Assembly (NCBI RefSeq): GCF_024323335.1
Contig: NC_066581.1
Span: 441,279,816 to 441,343,815, forward strand
DNA from: Lathyrus oleraceus
Lineage: Eukaryota > Streptophyta > Magnoliopsida > Fabales > Fabaceae
Length of the DNA stretch: 64,000 nt
Reading direction: 5' to 3'
How positions within the stretch are numbered: position 1 is the stretch's first letter; every line of letters starts with the position of its first letter. The position numbers were made by a program, and so were the translations under genes. Below the pieces are notes generated by a model that worked only from the letters and a program-made list of their open reading frames with translations, did no database searches and was not told the origin of the DNA. This document shows positions 35,382 to 48,100 of the stretch, piece after piece.

Positions 35382-35389
35382 TATAAATA
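35382..35389 (+). promoter_or_regulatory. TATA box of Ogre B 3' LTR
   Basis: TATAAATA in the context GTGGCTATAAATAGAAGGC, a good plant TATA box. Transcription would begin about 30 bp downstream, so R would start near 35415. Element A inserted in the equivalent 5' LTR about 80 bp after this box, which would separate B's promoter from its body. Confidence 0.72.
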
Positions 35390-38113
35390 GAAGGCATTGC
35401 TCACTTCAAATGGCAACCTGAAGGCACCTGAACCCCTGCTGAATTGATTCCCCAACCTCTCACTAAAGGAACAATCTCAACTTTCTCTCCAATTTCATAT
35501 CTAAATTTTGATCTCCTCAATTGAAATTTTAGATCTAAAGTTCCTTAGCCTTCATCCACTCCATCCAGAGATCACACTGCAAGCTTGAACATCAAGAATT
35601 CGTGCTCCTAAGTTCTCCATTTCAGAGGTTTACTTCAAACTTTGATCTCTTCGAATCTCATCATACATTGCTTATTTCTTATTATTGTTGTGTTGTCTGA
35701 AGTCCTCTTCATAGAGGCAATTGTTCTGAGCATTGAATTGTTGAAATCCATCAAGTTTCCAGTTGGACACCACAGAATTCAAGCTCTGATTCCTCTTGAT
35801 ATGGAAGTCTAGAGCTGAATTGGATGGTACAGGGGTGATGTACATCACCCCATCTTTCCAATGATATGAGGATCGCTCGTTTTCATCAAGATTTTATGAC
35901 CTGCAACTCTAGCCGGAATCTTCATGCTCGCCGGAGAAGACGGTGGTGTACACCACCGTCCGTTTTCCAGTTTGAATCCCAGTCGTTGATGATGATTTCC
36001 AGATTGAATCATGGCTCTTGGATTTTATGACTTTATTTAATGCATTGTGTGACTCAGTTGACTTGGTCCTATGATGCACACGTATGCCACGACCTTCAGA
36101 TCATCCACGTCATTTAATGAAAGGAGATCTAACGCGCCAGGATTTTTAGCATTTTCTAATTTCTGATTTTTATTTTCTTTATTCCTTTTTATTTCAAAAA
36201 TTCATAACTCTCTCATTTTAATTCCAAAAAATATAGGACCAATTGGATTATTTCTCTTTTTAATTCTAGTTTCTAAAAATGATTTTTAATATTTTTTGTT
36301 TTATCATTTGATATTTTTTTTGAATTTTCTCTTTTATGGTTATTTTTAATTCATTTTAAATAGTTTTTGATATTCAAAAAATACAAAAATATTTTCTCAA
36401 CCTATTTGAATGATGATGGATCTATGAAAAATATTCTCATCAATTTTTTAATTGATTTGAGGATTATTTGAGATTTTAGTTCAATTAGGTTATTTTTATT
36501 CATTTTTAATTGATTAAAAATAGTTTCTGACTTTTAAAAATGCTGAAATTTTTTGTCAAACTTTTTTTGACCTTGTTGAACTTGGGATAAATCACCTGGA
36601 CTTTTCAAAGTTGATTTGAAGTGATTTTGAAGTTTGACATTTCTTTAACATTTTAATTCAAGTTTATTTTCAAATATTAAAATGCCAAAAATATTTTGTT
36701 TATTTCTTGACTTCCAATCTTCATCCCACTTCTGTTTTTGATTGTTTGACCATAATCCTTAATGTCATTGGTCAACACTTGTTGATTGGCATATTCCATT
36801 TCATTTAATGCACTTTATTCTTTTCATTTCTAGTATCCATCTTCTTCTTCTTCTTCTTCTTTTCCTTTAGAATGCTATAAAAGTCAAAGAGCAACTAGGC
36901 ATTGGGTCTTTAGAATGCTACAAATGTTGAAGAGGACTTTGAAAGGACCAAATATCTAAAACTCCTTCTTTTCCATTCTTGACTGTTTGATGGAACATTT
37001 TAATGTGTGTGCTCTTGTGATAGGGATTCCAACATTGAGCCTAAGTGAGGAACCATTGTCATGAGCTTCCAAGAGAGAGAGATCCAAAAGCCATTGGAAG
37101 ATTCCTAGAAGCTTGTTGTGATTATGTGCTTGATTGCTTGAGTATTGGTTTATCTTGCTTGCATATTCCAAAGGACGAGAGCTACTTGGATCATCAATAT
37201 AATCTCAAGAGAGGAACTCCATTTGTGGTCTTACTTCTTATCCCTTACTTCTTGTATGATTAGGACTTTAGCCTTTCTTCTTCTTCCCTCCACTCTAACC
37301 CAAGCCAAATCTTTTGTGCAAACATTTAACACTTGTTTTCAACATTAGAAACCTAAGCCTTATGCTTTTGATTTTCAAACTTTCTTTTCATAACACTTAT
37401 TTTGAATTGAACTCTTAAATCAACTTTGACCATATTTTGTAAATACTTTTCATTGGTAAATATAACCCATTCAAATGTTTTTGTGGTTTCAATGGCCACT
37501 TCCTTAATCAAAATTTTATAACCTTTAGCTATTAGGTTTGGGTTATCCTTGAGGTAGATATAATACTCACCTATATCCTTAGTGATGGACAATGAGTCTT
37601 CCATGCTTATTATATGGTTAACCCCTCACTAGCATGTTGAAGTTATCCTCACATGGTGGATTTGTGGTTTTAGGTTGAGTTTTCTCCCTTAGATAACAAA
37701 AGACCTTAAGGCTTTTGGACCAATCAATTCACCCACTCGTTTTGAAATTTTTACCCCGAACTACGAGGTTTTGATCCTAATCTTTCTAAATAATTTGTAT
37801 ATTCTCTTCTCATCTCTTCAATCATGTTTGCACAAACAAATTTTCACAAAATACCAACCTTACAACAAGTATGAAAAGGGCTCCCTCGGAGTACCTAGGA
37901 TGTTTTGGGTGCTTAAAACCTTTCCATTGCATAACCAACCCCCTTACCCAGATCTCTGACATTTTTACTAGTTTTTGATTCGATAAAACTTTTAGGTTTT
38001 TGTTTGCTTTCTAACCATTCCTTTGGATAAATAGAAGTGCGGTGGCGACTCGACTTGTATGGTTTACCTTGGATTTAGTCAATATCTCTAATGGTAATGA
38101 ATACCCCGCTACA

Positions 38114-38658
38114 GGATCGAACCTGAATAACAATATGGTGGAAGCTCTTTGCAAAGACTTCAAAATTGCACATCATAATTCTTCTCCCAACAGACCCAAG
38201 ATGAATGAGGTTGTTGAAGTTGTGAATAAGAACATCAAGAGGATTATCCAGAAGATGGTTGTCATATACAAGGATTGGCACAAGATGCTCTCATTCACTT
38301 TGCATGGGTATCGTACATCCGTCCGCACTTCAACAGAAGCAACTCCTTTCTCTCTCGTTTATGGTATGGAAGCAGTGCTCCCCGTAGAGGTTGAGATTCC
38401 TTCGATGCGTGTGCTCATGGAAGCCAAGTTGACTGAAGCTGAATGGTGTCAGACCAGGTTTGATCAGTTAAATTTGATAGAAGAGAAGAGATTGACTGCC
38501 GTGTGTCATGGTCAGTTATATCAGCAAAGAATGAAGAAAGCTTTTGATAAGAAGGTCAAACCTCGAATGTTCAGAGAAGGAGACCTTGTGCTAAAGAAGA
38601 TTTTGAAGTTTAAGCCATATTCCAAAGGAAAATGGACTCCCAATTATGAAGGCCCATA
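38114..38658 (+). pseudogene. Ogre C integrase fragment (central part)
   Basis: Integrase codons begin abruptly at the end of LTR B (GGATCG.. equals the Gly-Ser after ITDN in other copies) and continue open: catalytic Glu context NEVVEVVNKN (usual NGAVEA), the HGYRTSVRTSTEATPFSLVYG block, and MFREGDLVLKK. They stop at NYEGPY, where copia F starts. This is the remains of the oldest Ogre (C), into which B inserted. Its 5' part would lie beyond B and A, outside the window. It continues after F at 57305. Confidence 0.88.
38608..38658 (+). repeat. 51-bp flanking duplication of copia F, left copy
   Basis: The last 51 bp of integrase before LTR F (from GTTTAAGCC to GGCCCATA) are repeated at 57305-57355 directly after the 3' LTR, with about three substitutions. 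Normal copia target duplications are 5 bp. Confidence 0.75.
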
Positions 38659-39612
38659 TGTTGGTGTAAGCCCTAGAGGCCAATACTTTTGGTGCTTGTA
38701 TCAAATTATTTATTAATAATAAAAGTCTTTTTCTTTATTAAGTTTGTTTAATAAAGTCCCTAGAATAGCTAATCCGTTTAATGTATCAAGTATGACTTAA
38801 TCATGAGATCACATTAAACATAAGGACACTATTCTTAAAGTATCTGTAGTCGAGCTTTATTGTGAAGTGGGATAACATTAAAGCATTAAGACTATTATGT
38901 ATATAGACTGATGATCATATCTCATGGATAATGGATAAGGAGTTATCAAGTCTTAAACATAGGTATGAATATTAAGAGTAATATTTATACCGGATTGACC
39001 CGCTATGAGAATACTATATAGAAAGTTATGCAAAGTGTCATAAGTTATTCTCATGGTGATAATGGTGTATACCACTCTTCGACCTGAAACCACTATTGAC
39101 CCTAGATGTAGAGTCGAGTGCTTTATTGCTGATCAAACATTGTTCGTAATTGGATAACCATAAAGACAGTTGATGGGTACTCCACGAAGCATGTTGAGGG
39201 ACATGAGTGACCTAGATGGAATTTGCCCATCCTACATAACAGGATAAATGTCTATGGGCCCAATATTGAATTGGACAAGGATGACACGGTCTATGCCTTC
39301 TGTTCAATATAGACATAAGGGCAAAAGGGTAATTGTACGCATAAGTATTATCACAGAAGGATTTGTCAAATCACATGACATTTTCGTGTCTTGGGTAGGA
39401 GTGATGTGTTTCTAGATACCGCTCACTGTTTATTATGTTAAATACATGATTTAATATAATTGCCAATGCCGCGAAAACCTACAGGGTCACATACAAAGGA
39501 CGGATTAGAGAGATAGAGTAACTAAGGAACACTGTAAGGTATGGTGCACTTAAGTGAGTTGTAGAACATCGTAAGGTACGGTGTACTTAAGTAGAATACG
39601 AAATATGGTAAG
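38659..39612 (+). repeat. Copia F 5' LTR, first 954 bp
   Basis: Aligns with 55916-56870. It ends at ATATGGTAAG where LTR E starts. The remaining LTR of about 434 bp (the equivalent of 56871-57304) is not found on the right of E, so it was lost in the rearrangement. Confidence 0.88.
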
Positions 39613-40624
39613 TGTAGCGGTGTATTCGTCGCTATATGATTTATTGATAAAACATAAGCAAAGCATACAAAGAAATCGAGTCGCCACCGCACTTTTATTT
39701 ATCCAAAGGAATGGCTAAAAAGCGAACAAAAGCCTAAGAAGTTTTACACATAGAAAACTAATGAAAAGATCAGAGAATCTGGGTAAGGGGTAAATTACGC
39801 AATGGGAAGGTGTTAGGCACCCAAAACGTCCTAGGTACTCCTAGGGAGCCCTTTTCACACTTGTTGAATGAAAATGTTTATTTGTTTATGACATATTGTG
39901 CAAACATGATTGGGATGATGAGAAAAGAATGTACAATTTTTATTATTTTTGTGTTTGAACGGATGAACCCGTTGCCTACGTACCTTTCCATGAAAAGGTA
40001 AAGGATCAAAACGCCGTAGTTCGGCTAAAAGATTTCCAAAATATCAGTGGGTTCATTTTAAAACAAGAGCACTAAGGCTTTTCATTCTCAACGGGAAAAA
40101 ACTCAACCAATACCAACAATCCACCATGCGAGGATAGCTTCAACATACTAGTGAGGGGTTAACCCTATAATAAGTATGGAACACTTACAATCAACTCACT
40201 AAGGATGTGGTGAGATTTACATCAACCACTATGAGAATTGAAACCTATGGCTAATGTATGAAAACATATCAACAATGGACAAAGCCACAAAACAATTGAA
40301 TGGGTGAAGTTAATTGATTATGAGTATTCACAAAGTATGGTTTAAGTATGATTAGTATTCAATTCAGAAATAAGTGTTATGAAAAGTGAAGTTTGAAAAT
40401 CAAGGACTTAAAGTCCAGGTTTCTAATTTGAAAAGACATGAGAATGTTTGCACACTATGTCAAAGTTTTAAAAGTCAACAAGTGAAAAGGGGTTTTGAAA
40501 CAAAAAGGATGTGGATGAAGGAGTGTAAAACTTCCTAGAAGTTCACCTCTTGAGATCATATGAGAGATGATCCAAGTGTGTCCTTTGGAATGAGAAAAGA
40601 TGCAAGTAAGCAAATAAAAGCAAG

Positions 40625-40930
40625 GTGATACCGGATGCCAATCAATGGACTTACACCAATCTCACAAAAAAAACGGATACCGGATACCAATAAATGGATT
40701 TACACCAATCTCCTAAAACAAAACGATGATACAAGATGCCAATAAATGGACTTATACCAATCTCACAAACAAAGGCGGATACCGGATACCAATCAATGGA
40801 TTTACACCAATCTCCTAAAACAAAACAATGATACCGGATGCCAATAAATGGACTTATTCCAATCTCACAAAGCAAAATAAAACATGGATATCAGATGCCA
40901 ATCTATCTGGACTTATTCCAATCTCCACAG
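40625..40930 (-). repeat. About 50-60-bp tandem repeats in LTR E
   Basis: At least five units with the core GGATACCGGATGCCAATMAATGG and a TTACACCAATCTC tail. They are alternately of two slightly different types, which suggests a higher-order dimer. Fewer copies occur in LTR A. Confidence 0.78.
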
Positions 40931-42743
40931 GATGATCATAGGAAAACAAATGCCAACAACATGGACTTACAATTGAATCCTCACATACAACAAACAAGCA
41001 ATAGCACTAAGCAAAGAGGACATAAGTGGCCAATGAAATGGTCTTACACTCAATCCCTTCCAAATCATAGGAACAGTGGCCAACAACTGGACTTACAACT
41101 GATTCCTCAATGGGCAAACTCAAACAAATCACAAAGATATGAAATGATGATCATGCAATAATGAACAATTAATGATGATAAATGCACAAAGGCAAACAAG
41201 CAAGCATGCACAAATGAACCAAAAAGCAATCAAGTCAAATAGCACACACTATATACAAGCAATTAGGCTCAAGCAAGGGTTAGACTTTAAAGTCAACTGG
41301 AATGGGGTAAGTGGTGCTCTTAACCTTAACATTGAGAGTTAAGGTGAAGCAGATGAAAGGATATGAGGGGTGTGCCTCATGGCTCTTATCCCTGGTCAGG
41401 GAGAGCTTCAAATGATAGAAGGTGTGGGAGTTCAGAAAGTTGGAACTCTCTTCACAAGTTAATGACTCTATAGATCTTGGGGTAAGATCCACAATGCTTC
41501 AACATGTAATGTGAGCAAAGGGATGACACACAGAATAGTAGGAGATGGACTACACATCTCTTTTATCTACCAATTGCCTTATCAAAAGGACTTTTCCTTC
41601 TTGGGGACAAAGATAAACAATCACAATCATTGCCTCTTAAGGAGGACTTCAGACAGGTGCCTGGCCAAATAACAAGCCAGGTCTTCCAGACTACATGAAG
41701 AAGAGATGTTATACCTAATTGGTTAAGCAACCAAGCAAGAGCAAGTTCAAAATGAACTTAAGCAACTAATGTACCTGAAAACAATCCAACTCAATCAGTA
41801 TACAAGTCACAAAAGTCAAACAGATAAACCAACAGTCAACAGACAATACACAATCAACAATCAAGGCTACATTGTGCAAGGCACAAGCTCAACTCAAATG
41901 AGCTAAAAGCAACCTACAAAATAAGTCAAAGTTAGTCCACAACAATCAAACAAACCAACTCAAGCCATGTGAATTAATCTCCTTAAAGCCATATGCTTCT
42001 TAACCTGAAAACAAACTCAAACATGAGAAGCAAACCCCTAGGCTAAGGCCTAGGGTCAAAGAAGGAGAAATAAACCAAAATAGAACATGAAAATTAGTTA
42101 GAATCAAGCTTAATCAATTAAGAACATCATCCAAGTGGTCTCATGTCAAAAGCATCAACCCATTTCATTTCATAAACAAATCATGTCAAAGCATGCAAGT
42201 TGAAAGCTCAATGAAGCAAACAGAATGAACCAATTCAAATCAAATCAAAAATGGCTCAATAAATCCCAAGAAAACTCATGGTTAAACATCACATCTCAAA
42301 GGATCAACACACCAAAACTCATAGCATTTGGACAAGTACAAACATGGCAATTAAATTCATCAAGTCAAGGTAAGCATAAACAAGCTCAAACAAGACCACA
42401 AATGGTGCATCAACTTAAGGCAATCCTAAAACAGAAATGACATAAGATAAATGACTCAAACTAAAGCCAAGACAAACTTCAAAGTGTCTAGAATACATGT
42501 GCAAAATTTCAAGCTCATATGATAAGGCATAAGGATTTCACAAATCATGAAAGTTCAACACTCAACAAAAGTCCAATTATGACCAACCAGCAAAGAAAAT
42601 CTCAAACAAATTGGAAATAGATCCAAAAATTCTACAAACTATCATGATCAAACCTAACATCCAGAAGTAGCATCATGCAAAAATTCAGATCAACTGGCAT
42701 TTATTTGACATGGTAAATAAAATCAGCAAGTTGGACAAGAAAT

Positions 42744-42766
42744 GGTGTGACACACATTGTCACACC
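42744..42766 (-). other. Stem-loop GGTGTGACA/TGTCACACC in LTR E
   Basis: Perfect 9-bp arms with loop CACAT, at the position corresponding to the hairpins in A, D and the solo LTR. Confidence 0.8.
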
Positions 42767-43209
42767 TCCATTAATCACATCATAACTCAACATCCAGAAA
42801 TGAGAAAAATGCAAACTATATACCAAAATGACCAGGAATGAGTATGGTTTATGCATGTCAATTTTCATGTTCATTGGATTAATTATCATCATTTCACAAC
42901 CAAAATGGCAAGCAAGGTGCAAGGTATGACATGCAAACATAAACCCTAGGCCAAAAACAATTTCCTCCGTGCACAAATTCTGGAAAAATATCCATAAAAT
43001 AGAAGACATCATGAAGATCATTCTGCAAAAAATTTCATGTGATTTGGATCAGTATTTTTGGAGTTATGAATTTTTGAATGAAAAGAAAAATTAAAATCAC
43101 ATGAACAAGTAGCATGAACATGGAAGGCATAAGTGAGAAAAATGCAAAAGTTAATTATGAAGATGCTGTGGTCCGGACTCGAACGCGCTCTATATTCAAA
43201 TTGAGGCGC

Positions 43210-43242
43210 TCACTTAATGAAACGTGCCGTTTCATTAAGTGA
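43210..43242 (-). other. Strong stem-loop in LTR E (15-bp arms)
   Basis: Arms TCACTTAATGAAACG and CGTTTCATTAAGTGA around TGC, perfectly paired. It sits in a locally GC-richer stretch about 780 bp downstream of the TATA-like motif in the element's sense. It is the positional counterpart of 32360 (solo), 10871 (A) and 63570 (D). Confidence 0.85.
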
Positions 43243-45141
43243 TGTGGCATGGCGTGACTGGTGCATGGGCGAAAAACAACGAAAAGCATGCAAACAGGCG
43301 CTGAACAAGATCAAATCGATTCTGGAATTGGAAACCCTAACAAACTCATACAGTTCATCGTGTTCATCATCATCAAGATCCAATGTGCATAGAAATTCAC
43401 AAAACGTATATCAATCGATTCATCTTGCATCACACATCAATAATCCAGCATCAATTTAACCTAATTCTAAACATGTTCAGAGAATCGAGCAATGGAAGTT
43501 TCACATATCAAACTTGTAATCATCATAACTACCTTAATACTCAATGAAAATTCACGATCTAAAGCTCAGCATAACCTATGTTCAAAGATCTACAAGATGC
43601 ATCCAACAATTTCAAGAATCATGGAATTCGAAATCTAACCTCAATGAAGATGCAGAAGTGAAATCGTGCTTCTCAGGTCCTGGTAAGTTGAAACAGGTGC
43701 TCTACAATGTTTAGAGAGATGAAAGGATGATGAAGAACAGCTCAGCAATGCTCGATTGGTCTAGAAATCTCCACTGCCATGGATGTTCATGTGCTTCAAC
43801 AGTCCACGATTCAGCTTGAATTCTTCAAGATCTTGCTTCAACAATCTTCAATTGTGCTTGGAGATGATGAATAAACCAAGAACCAGCCAATGCTTATGAA
43901 GAAATTCGAAAAAAAGTTGAGAGAACAATGAAGAGAAATTTTTCAGATCTGAAATTGTGAAGTTGTTGTTAATGAATTCTGTTAGGATTATGTTTAAATA
44001 CCACCTGCTAATCAAACTCACTAATCATGCTTAGCGAAAAACCCAAGAATTAGTGAAATTGACATGTTTATGCAAATTGCCAAAATCACCCTTATGCTCA
44101 TGCAAGGCAATGGAACAGTGCGAATTTCACTTGGAGCAAGTTTAAAAATTTGTTTTGATGCAAATGAGATTGGTTGGAAGTGAATAAAATACATAATTTT
44201 CAAATTCACACTTTCCCTCCAAAATTCAAATTAAGTTCAAGTGAAAAATGCAATATTTTTGTGATGAGAATTGATGAAATGTGATGCATGATTATGATAG
44301 TAGGGATCAAGAGAGAAATGTTCCAAAAAGAACCACATGATTTGGCCATTTGGTTCAAAAGTTATGCAAGCTTGAAGTTCAAAATCCATTGACAATGATT
44401 TGATCATAATTCTTCAACCACAAATGAGAAATGGATGTTCTTGGACTTTTGGGAAAGGTGACAGCAAGATATTCAACTCTCATGTTGGGCAAAATTTAAT
44501 TTGAAGCTTTCTTGATGTTGTAAATTTGAGGAGAAGACCTTTCCATTTTTGGCAGTTTGAAATTACAGGTCACTTACTATTTTTGGAAACTTTTTATCTG
44601 ACCTCAAATCCTTCAATGTTGATGTTTGAAATGTCATATGAGACTTGTATGGACATGAATGAGGCCTCTCTAACCATCTCCCGCCTTCAAATCCATGATT
44701 TAATGCACAGTTGACTTGTATTGACTTTTCTAGGGTTTCAGCTGACCTAGCTGTGATCAGATGAAATCCAAGCCTCTACCACTTGAGATCTTGATTCAAA
44801 ATGATGTCATGGTTCATATGAACTCTTGATGAATGATCATGTGCCCAAATTCTTCAGAATGGCCACCATCTATGGCTCAATGAATGCCTTTGACTGGCTT
44901 GACCTAATGCTGCTTCTTCTGCAAGTAACAAGGTTAGATGACAATATTTTTGTACTTTTGGTTAGCAAACAAATGAAAAGCAATGATATACAAATGCAAA
45001 ACATGCTTGGTGATCAAGAACCACACTCAAGATACAACCCACCCATAAGGAAGGAAGCAAGGTGTTCAATGATCCTTGAGGCAATGATATGATATGATAT
45101 GATGCCATGAGGGATCTTAGGAACAAAATTGGGGTCTTACA

Positions 45142-48100
45142 GATGCCCCTATTTAAGGTCATTCTAGCCGGAGAAGTGAAGTTTAGAAATCTTCATCTCG
45201 ACGCGGTAGAATGGGCTTAAATAACAGTAATGAGACAAATTTTGGTCCCTAAGAGACCTCATGATGCAAATGTATGCATGCAAAAGACACGAACTCTGTG
45301 GGGATATGGTTCACACAGAAGAAACAACGATCCATCGGAGTAATACACTCACCAGGAATAGAGACTCTACCAGGACTCTTATTGGGGATAAAAAGAAAAG
45401 AATGCGTGAGCAGGACACGACTCTGAGCTGGGGGAAAACAAAACTGACATAGCATGACCAAAACACGACTGGACTGGAGACCTCACTGGAGAGGTGAAGG
45501 ACTCACACTGGAGAAAAGAAGAATCCAAAGGACAAAACATCCATTGGAGAGACACAAGCTGACTCAAACTATCCACAAAGGATACTTCGGATAAAAATCC
45601 GGACTCAGACCAGGAAAAGATTCACAAAGAATCTCTCTGTCGGGGAAAATGCATATATTGGGGAAAACGCCAATATAGCAAGGGTAAAATCACAACAGGA
45701 AATCAACAGGGAAATGTCCAACAAAGAGACTCTCCTGGGGAAAAGCAACAAGATGAGATGTTACCGGTATAAGGGTAACAAACTCGGGAAGAGTGAATAT
45801 CTAAGACCGGTATAAGGGTGAGAGATATCAATCAACCAAACATCTGAGAGAGACCTGAAAAAGGTACATCAACTCAGGAAAATCTGACTCCACAGGGGAC
45901 CGAGGTCATAATAGGGAGCAGAAAGGAGGGAACACCAGGGATACCGAGGTATATAATAGGTGACCAACCGAAACGTGAATTGGTTTTTACTACCAAAACA
46001 CTCATCATTCGAAAGGAGGGCTTGAAAAAGCAAATCGACTTACAGGATGGACATTCGAATCCACGAAGGGAAGACGAATCTTACTCAACTGGGGACACAA
46101 ACCCAAAGAGTGCATGAGATATAATATCCATTACCGTCAGAACGTGGATAGAATACTCGCATGAGATGTATTATCTATTACCGTCAGAACGTAGATAATA
46201 CACTCGCATGGTAAGGAACACCAAGGATACCGGTTACTGGGTATATAATAGGTGATCTACCGAAAACATGGATTGGTTTTTACTGCCAAAACACTCATCA
46301 TCCAAACACAAACTGGTTAAATGATGGATATTCGATTCTATAAAGAATACGAATCTTACTCTACTGGGGAAAATCAACAAAGGACTCCAACCAAAGAGTG
46401 AAAGAGATATATTATTCATTACCGTCAAAACGTGAATAATATACACGAAAAGGAAGAGACACCAGAGATACCGGTTAGGGCATATAATAAGTGATCCACC
46501 AAAAAGAGAGACAATCGATACCAAGCAAACGGGTAAACGAAAGACAACTCACAGAGGATAGATTGCAAGCATCCGGCAATCATCCAACAACAAAATATTC
46601 GACTCCGCAAAAGGGAAATAACGAATCTTACTCGACTAGGGAAACACAAAAGGCTTCGACTGAAGAGTGCATGAGATATATTATCCATTACCGTCAGAAC
46701 GTGGATAACATACTCGCATGGAAGATTATCCACAACCGGTTACTGGGTTAACAAAGAATAAATCAACCGAAAAGAAAGGCATCGGGATACCAAAATTAGG
46801 TATAATGATGACCATTCAAAGGGAGCAACAAACATTACCAAGCAAACGGGTAAATGAAAGAATACCCGCTGGGGATGAATTGCAAGCATCCGGCAATTAC
46901 CCACAAAGACTAGCTGGGGATGCATTGATAAACAATCAATGATCCGGGGAACAAATCACTAGCAAACGGTGAAAGGACCCACTGGCGACTTCAAAGGATA
47001 TAATTGCAAGCATACGGCAATTATCCAGAAGATTTGCTAGGGACACAATTGCTAGCAACCGGCAATTATCCACAAGCAAGGAGGGAATATCAACATCGAA
47101 CATTGAATGAAGATAACCACAAAGAGTAACCATCATCGGTTAGGATGAACAACAAGGTTAACTCTGCAAAAGGGGAGAAATTAGGGTTTACAACTACCGA
47201 ATACGGGGTAGAATACCAAAACTCTGGCTGAGGAAACAAGAGGTATACCACTACCGATTACTGGATAGGGAACCAAAGACTCAGCTGGGGATAAAATTGC
47301 TAGCAACCGGCAGTCATCCACCTGTACCACGAGGCACATCCTCCGCTGGGGAGAAAAAACACAACATCATAACAATCCGCCATCAACCAGAACGAACCAC
47401 AAAGGTTATCTCTGCTAGGGGAAAAGATATAGGACTTACGACTACCGAATACGGGGTAGTAGCCAAATCAACTCTTGCTGAGGAAAAGGGTATAACCACA
47501 AATTCCGCCAAGAAGAGGGAACATAAGACTTACAACTACCAGTGACTGGGTAGAGGCCCAAACAGATTCCGATGGGTATAAAAAGAATAAATCCCGGTTA
47601 CTTGGCAATTATTCATTTATTCCACAGGGAAGCACAAGAAACGGTTGACAAATGCTAATTCGGGACCAAACCGAAAAGACAGACTGAATTAAGACACGTC
47701 CTAATGAGGATATAGCTCAATAGGAACACCCATCCCAATATATGTGTTGGGGGGAAACGGAAGAAACCGTCATCCACGAGGATAATCTCAGTGGGGAACT
47801 GCAGAAGGAAAGACAGACACTTTCTGCTTATGGGGCGGACTCTACAGGGAGAGATTTTAACACCCGACATCTGCCTGGGAAGATCTTTTAGAGAGATCTA
47901 TAACACCCATAGCAGGAGAACAACAAACAAAAGATATATGGCAAAAAATGCAACATGAATATCCGCATGTTTATGATTATGCATGAATATGCGTAATTTA
48001 TGTTTGATGAATGCTGACAAAACAGACATATCTAACACAAACAGGCCCAGGAATCAGACGCCCGGTACTATACTTCCAGGGAAAAACCAACTGGAAAGCC

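Larger units (their letters stand above)
13245..38113 (+). mobile_element. Ogre B, Ty3/gypsy retrotransposon, degenerate, with two nested insertions
   Basis: Plus-strand Ogre with all internal parts in order: 5' LTR (only the portion right of insertion A is in the window), PBS, leader, ORF1, gag-pro, intron, RT, RNase H, second RNase H, integrase, 3' region and 3' LTR. It inserted into the integrase gene of an older Ogre (C): right after the LTR end at 38113 the sequence GGATC.. continues as integrase codons, so the target duplication is probably GGATC. The other copy is off the left edge. A 4.8-kb solo LTR is nested in its 3' LTR. Many stops and several frameshifts show it cannot act on its own. 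Confidence 0.93.
29077..38113 (+). repeat. Ogre B 3' LTR, split by a solo LTR
   Basis: Starts TGTAAGACCCCAATTTTGGC and ends CCCCGCTACA. Without the solo LTR and one target copy it is about 4.25 kb (29077-30530 plus 35317-38113). It has a TATA box at 35382-35389, the undisturbed site of insertion A at 35467, both palindromes, and TGGCGACTC at 38043-38051. Two deletions relative to the 5' copy: about 640 bp near 36860 (between TTC-repeat and CTTTAGAATGCT), and about 47 bp near 37788, which removes half of the ACTACG..ACGTAGGCA block. Confidence 0.9.
39613..45141 (-). repeat. Ogre E 3' LTR (5529 bp)
   Basis: On the minus strand it starts TGTAAGACCCCAATTTTGTT (45141) and ends CCGCTACA (39613). 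It is preceded by GATGCCCCTATTTAAGG in plus reading, the same pre-LTR sequence as in B. It contains TATTTAAA (43993-44000, minus), the strong stem-loop 43210-43242, the GGTGTGACA hairpin 42744-42766, tandem repeats 40625-40930, the ACTACG block (39974-40021) and GAGTCGCCA (39678-39686). A GATAT-type 5-bp microsatellite is near 45085-45102. Confidence 0.92.

Noticed and set aside
43210..43242. Possible MITE or terminal inverted repeat element
   Set aside because: The arms are separated by only 3 nt, there is no target duplication, and equivalent hairpins sit at the same place in other LTRs. It belongs to the LTR.
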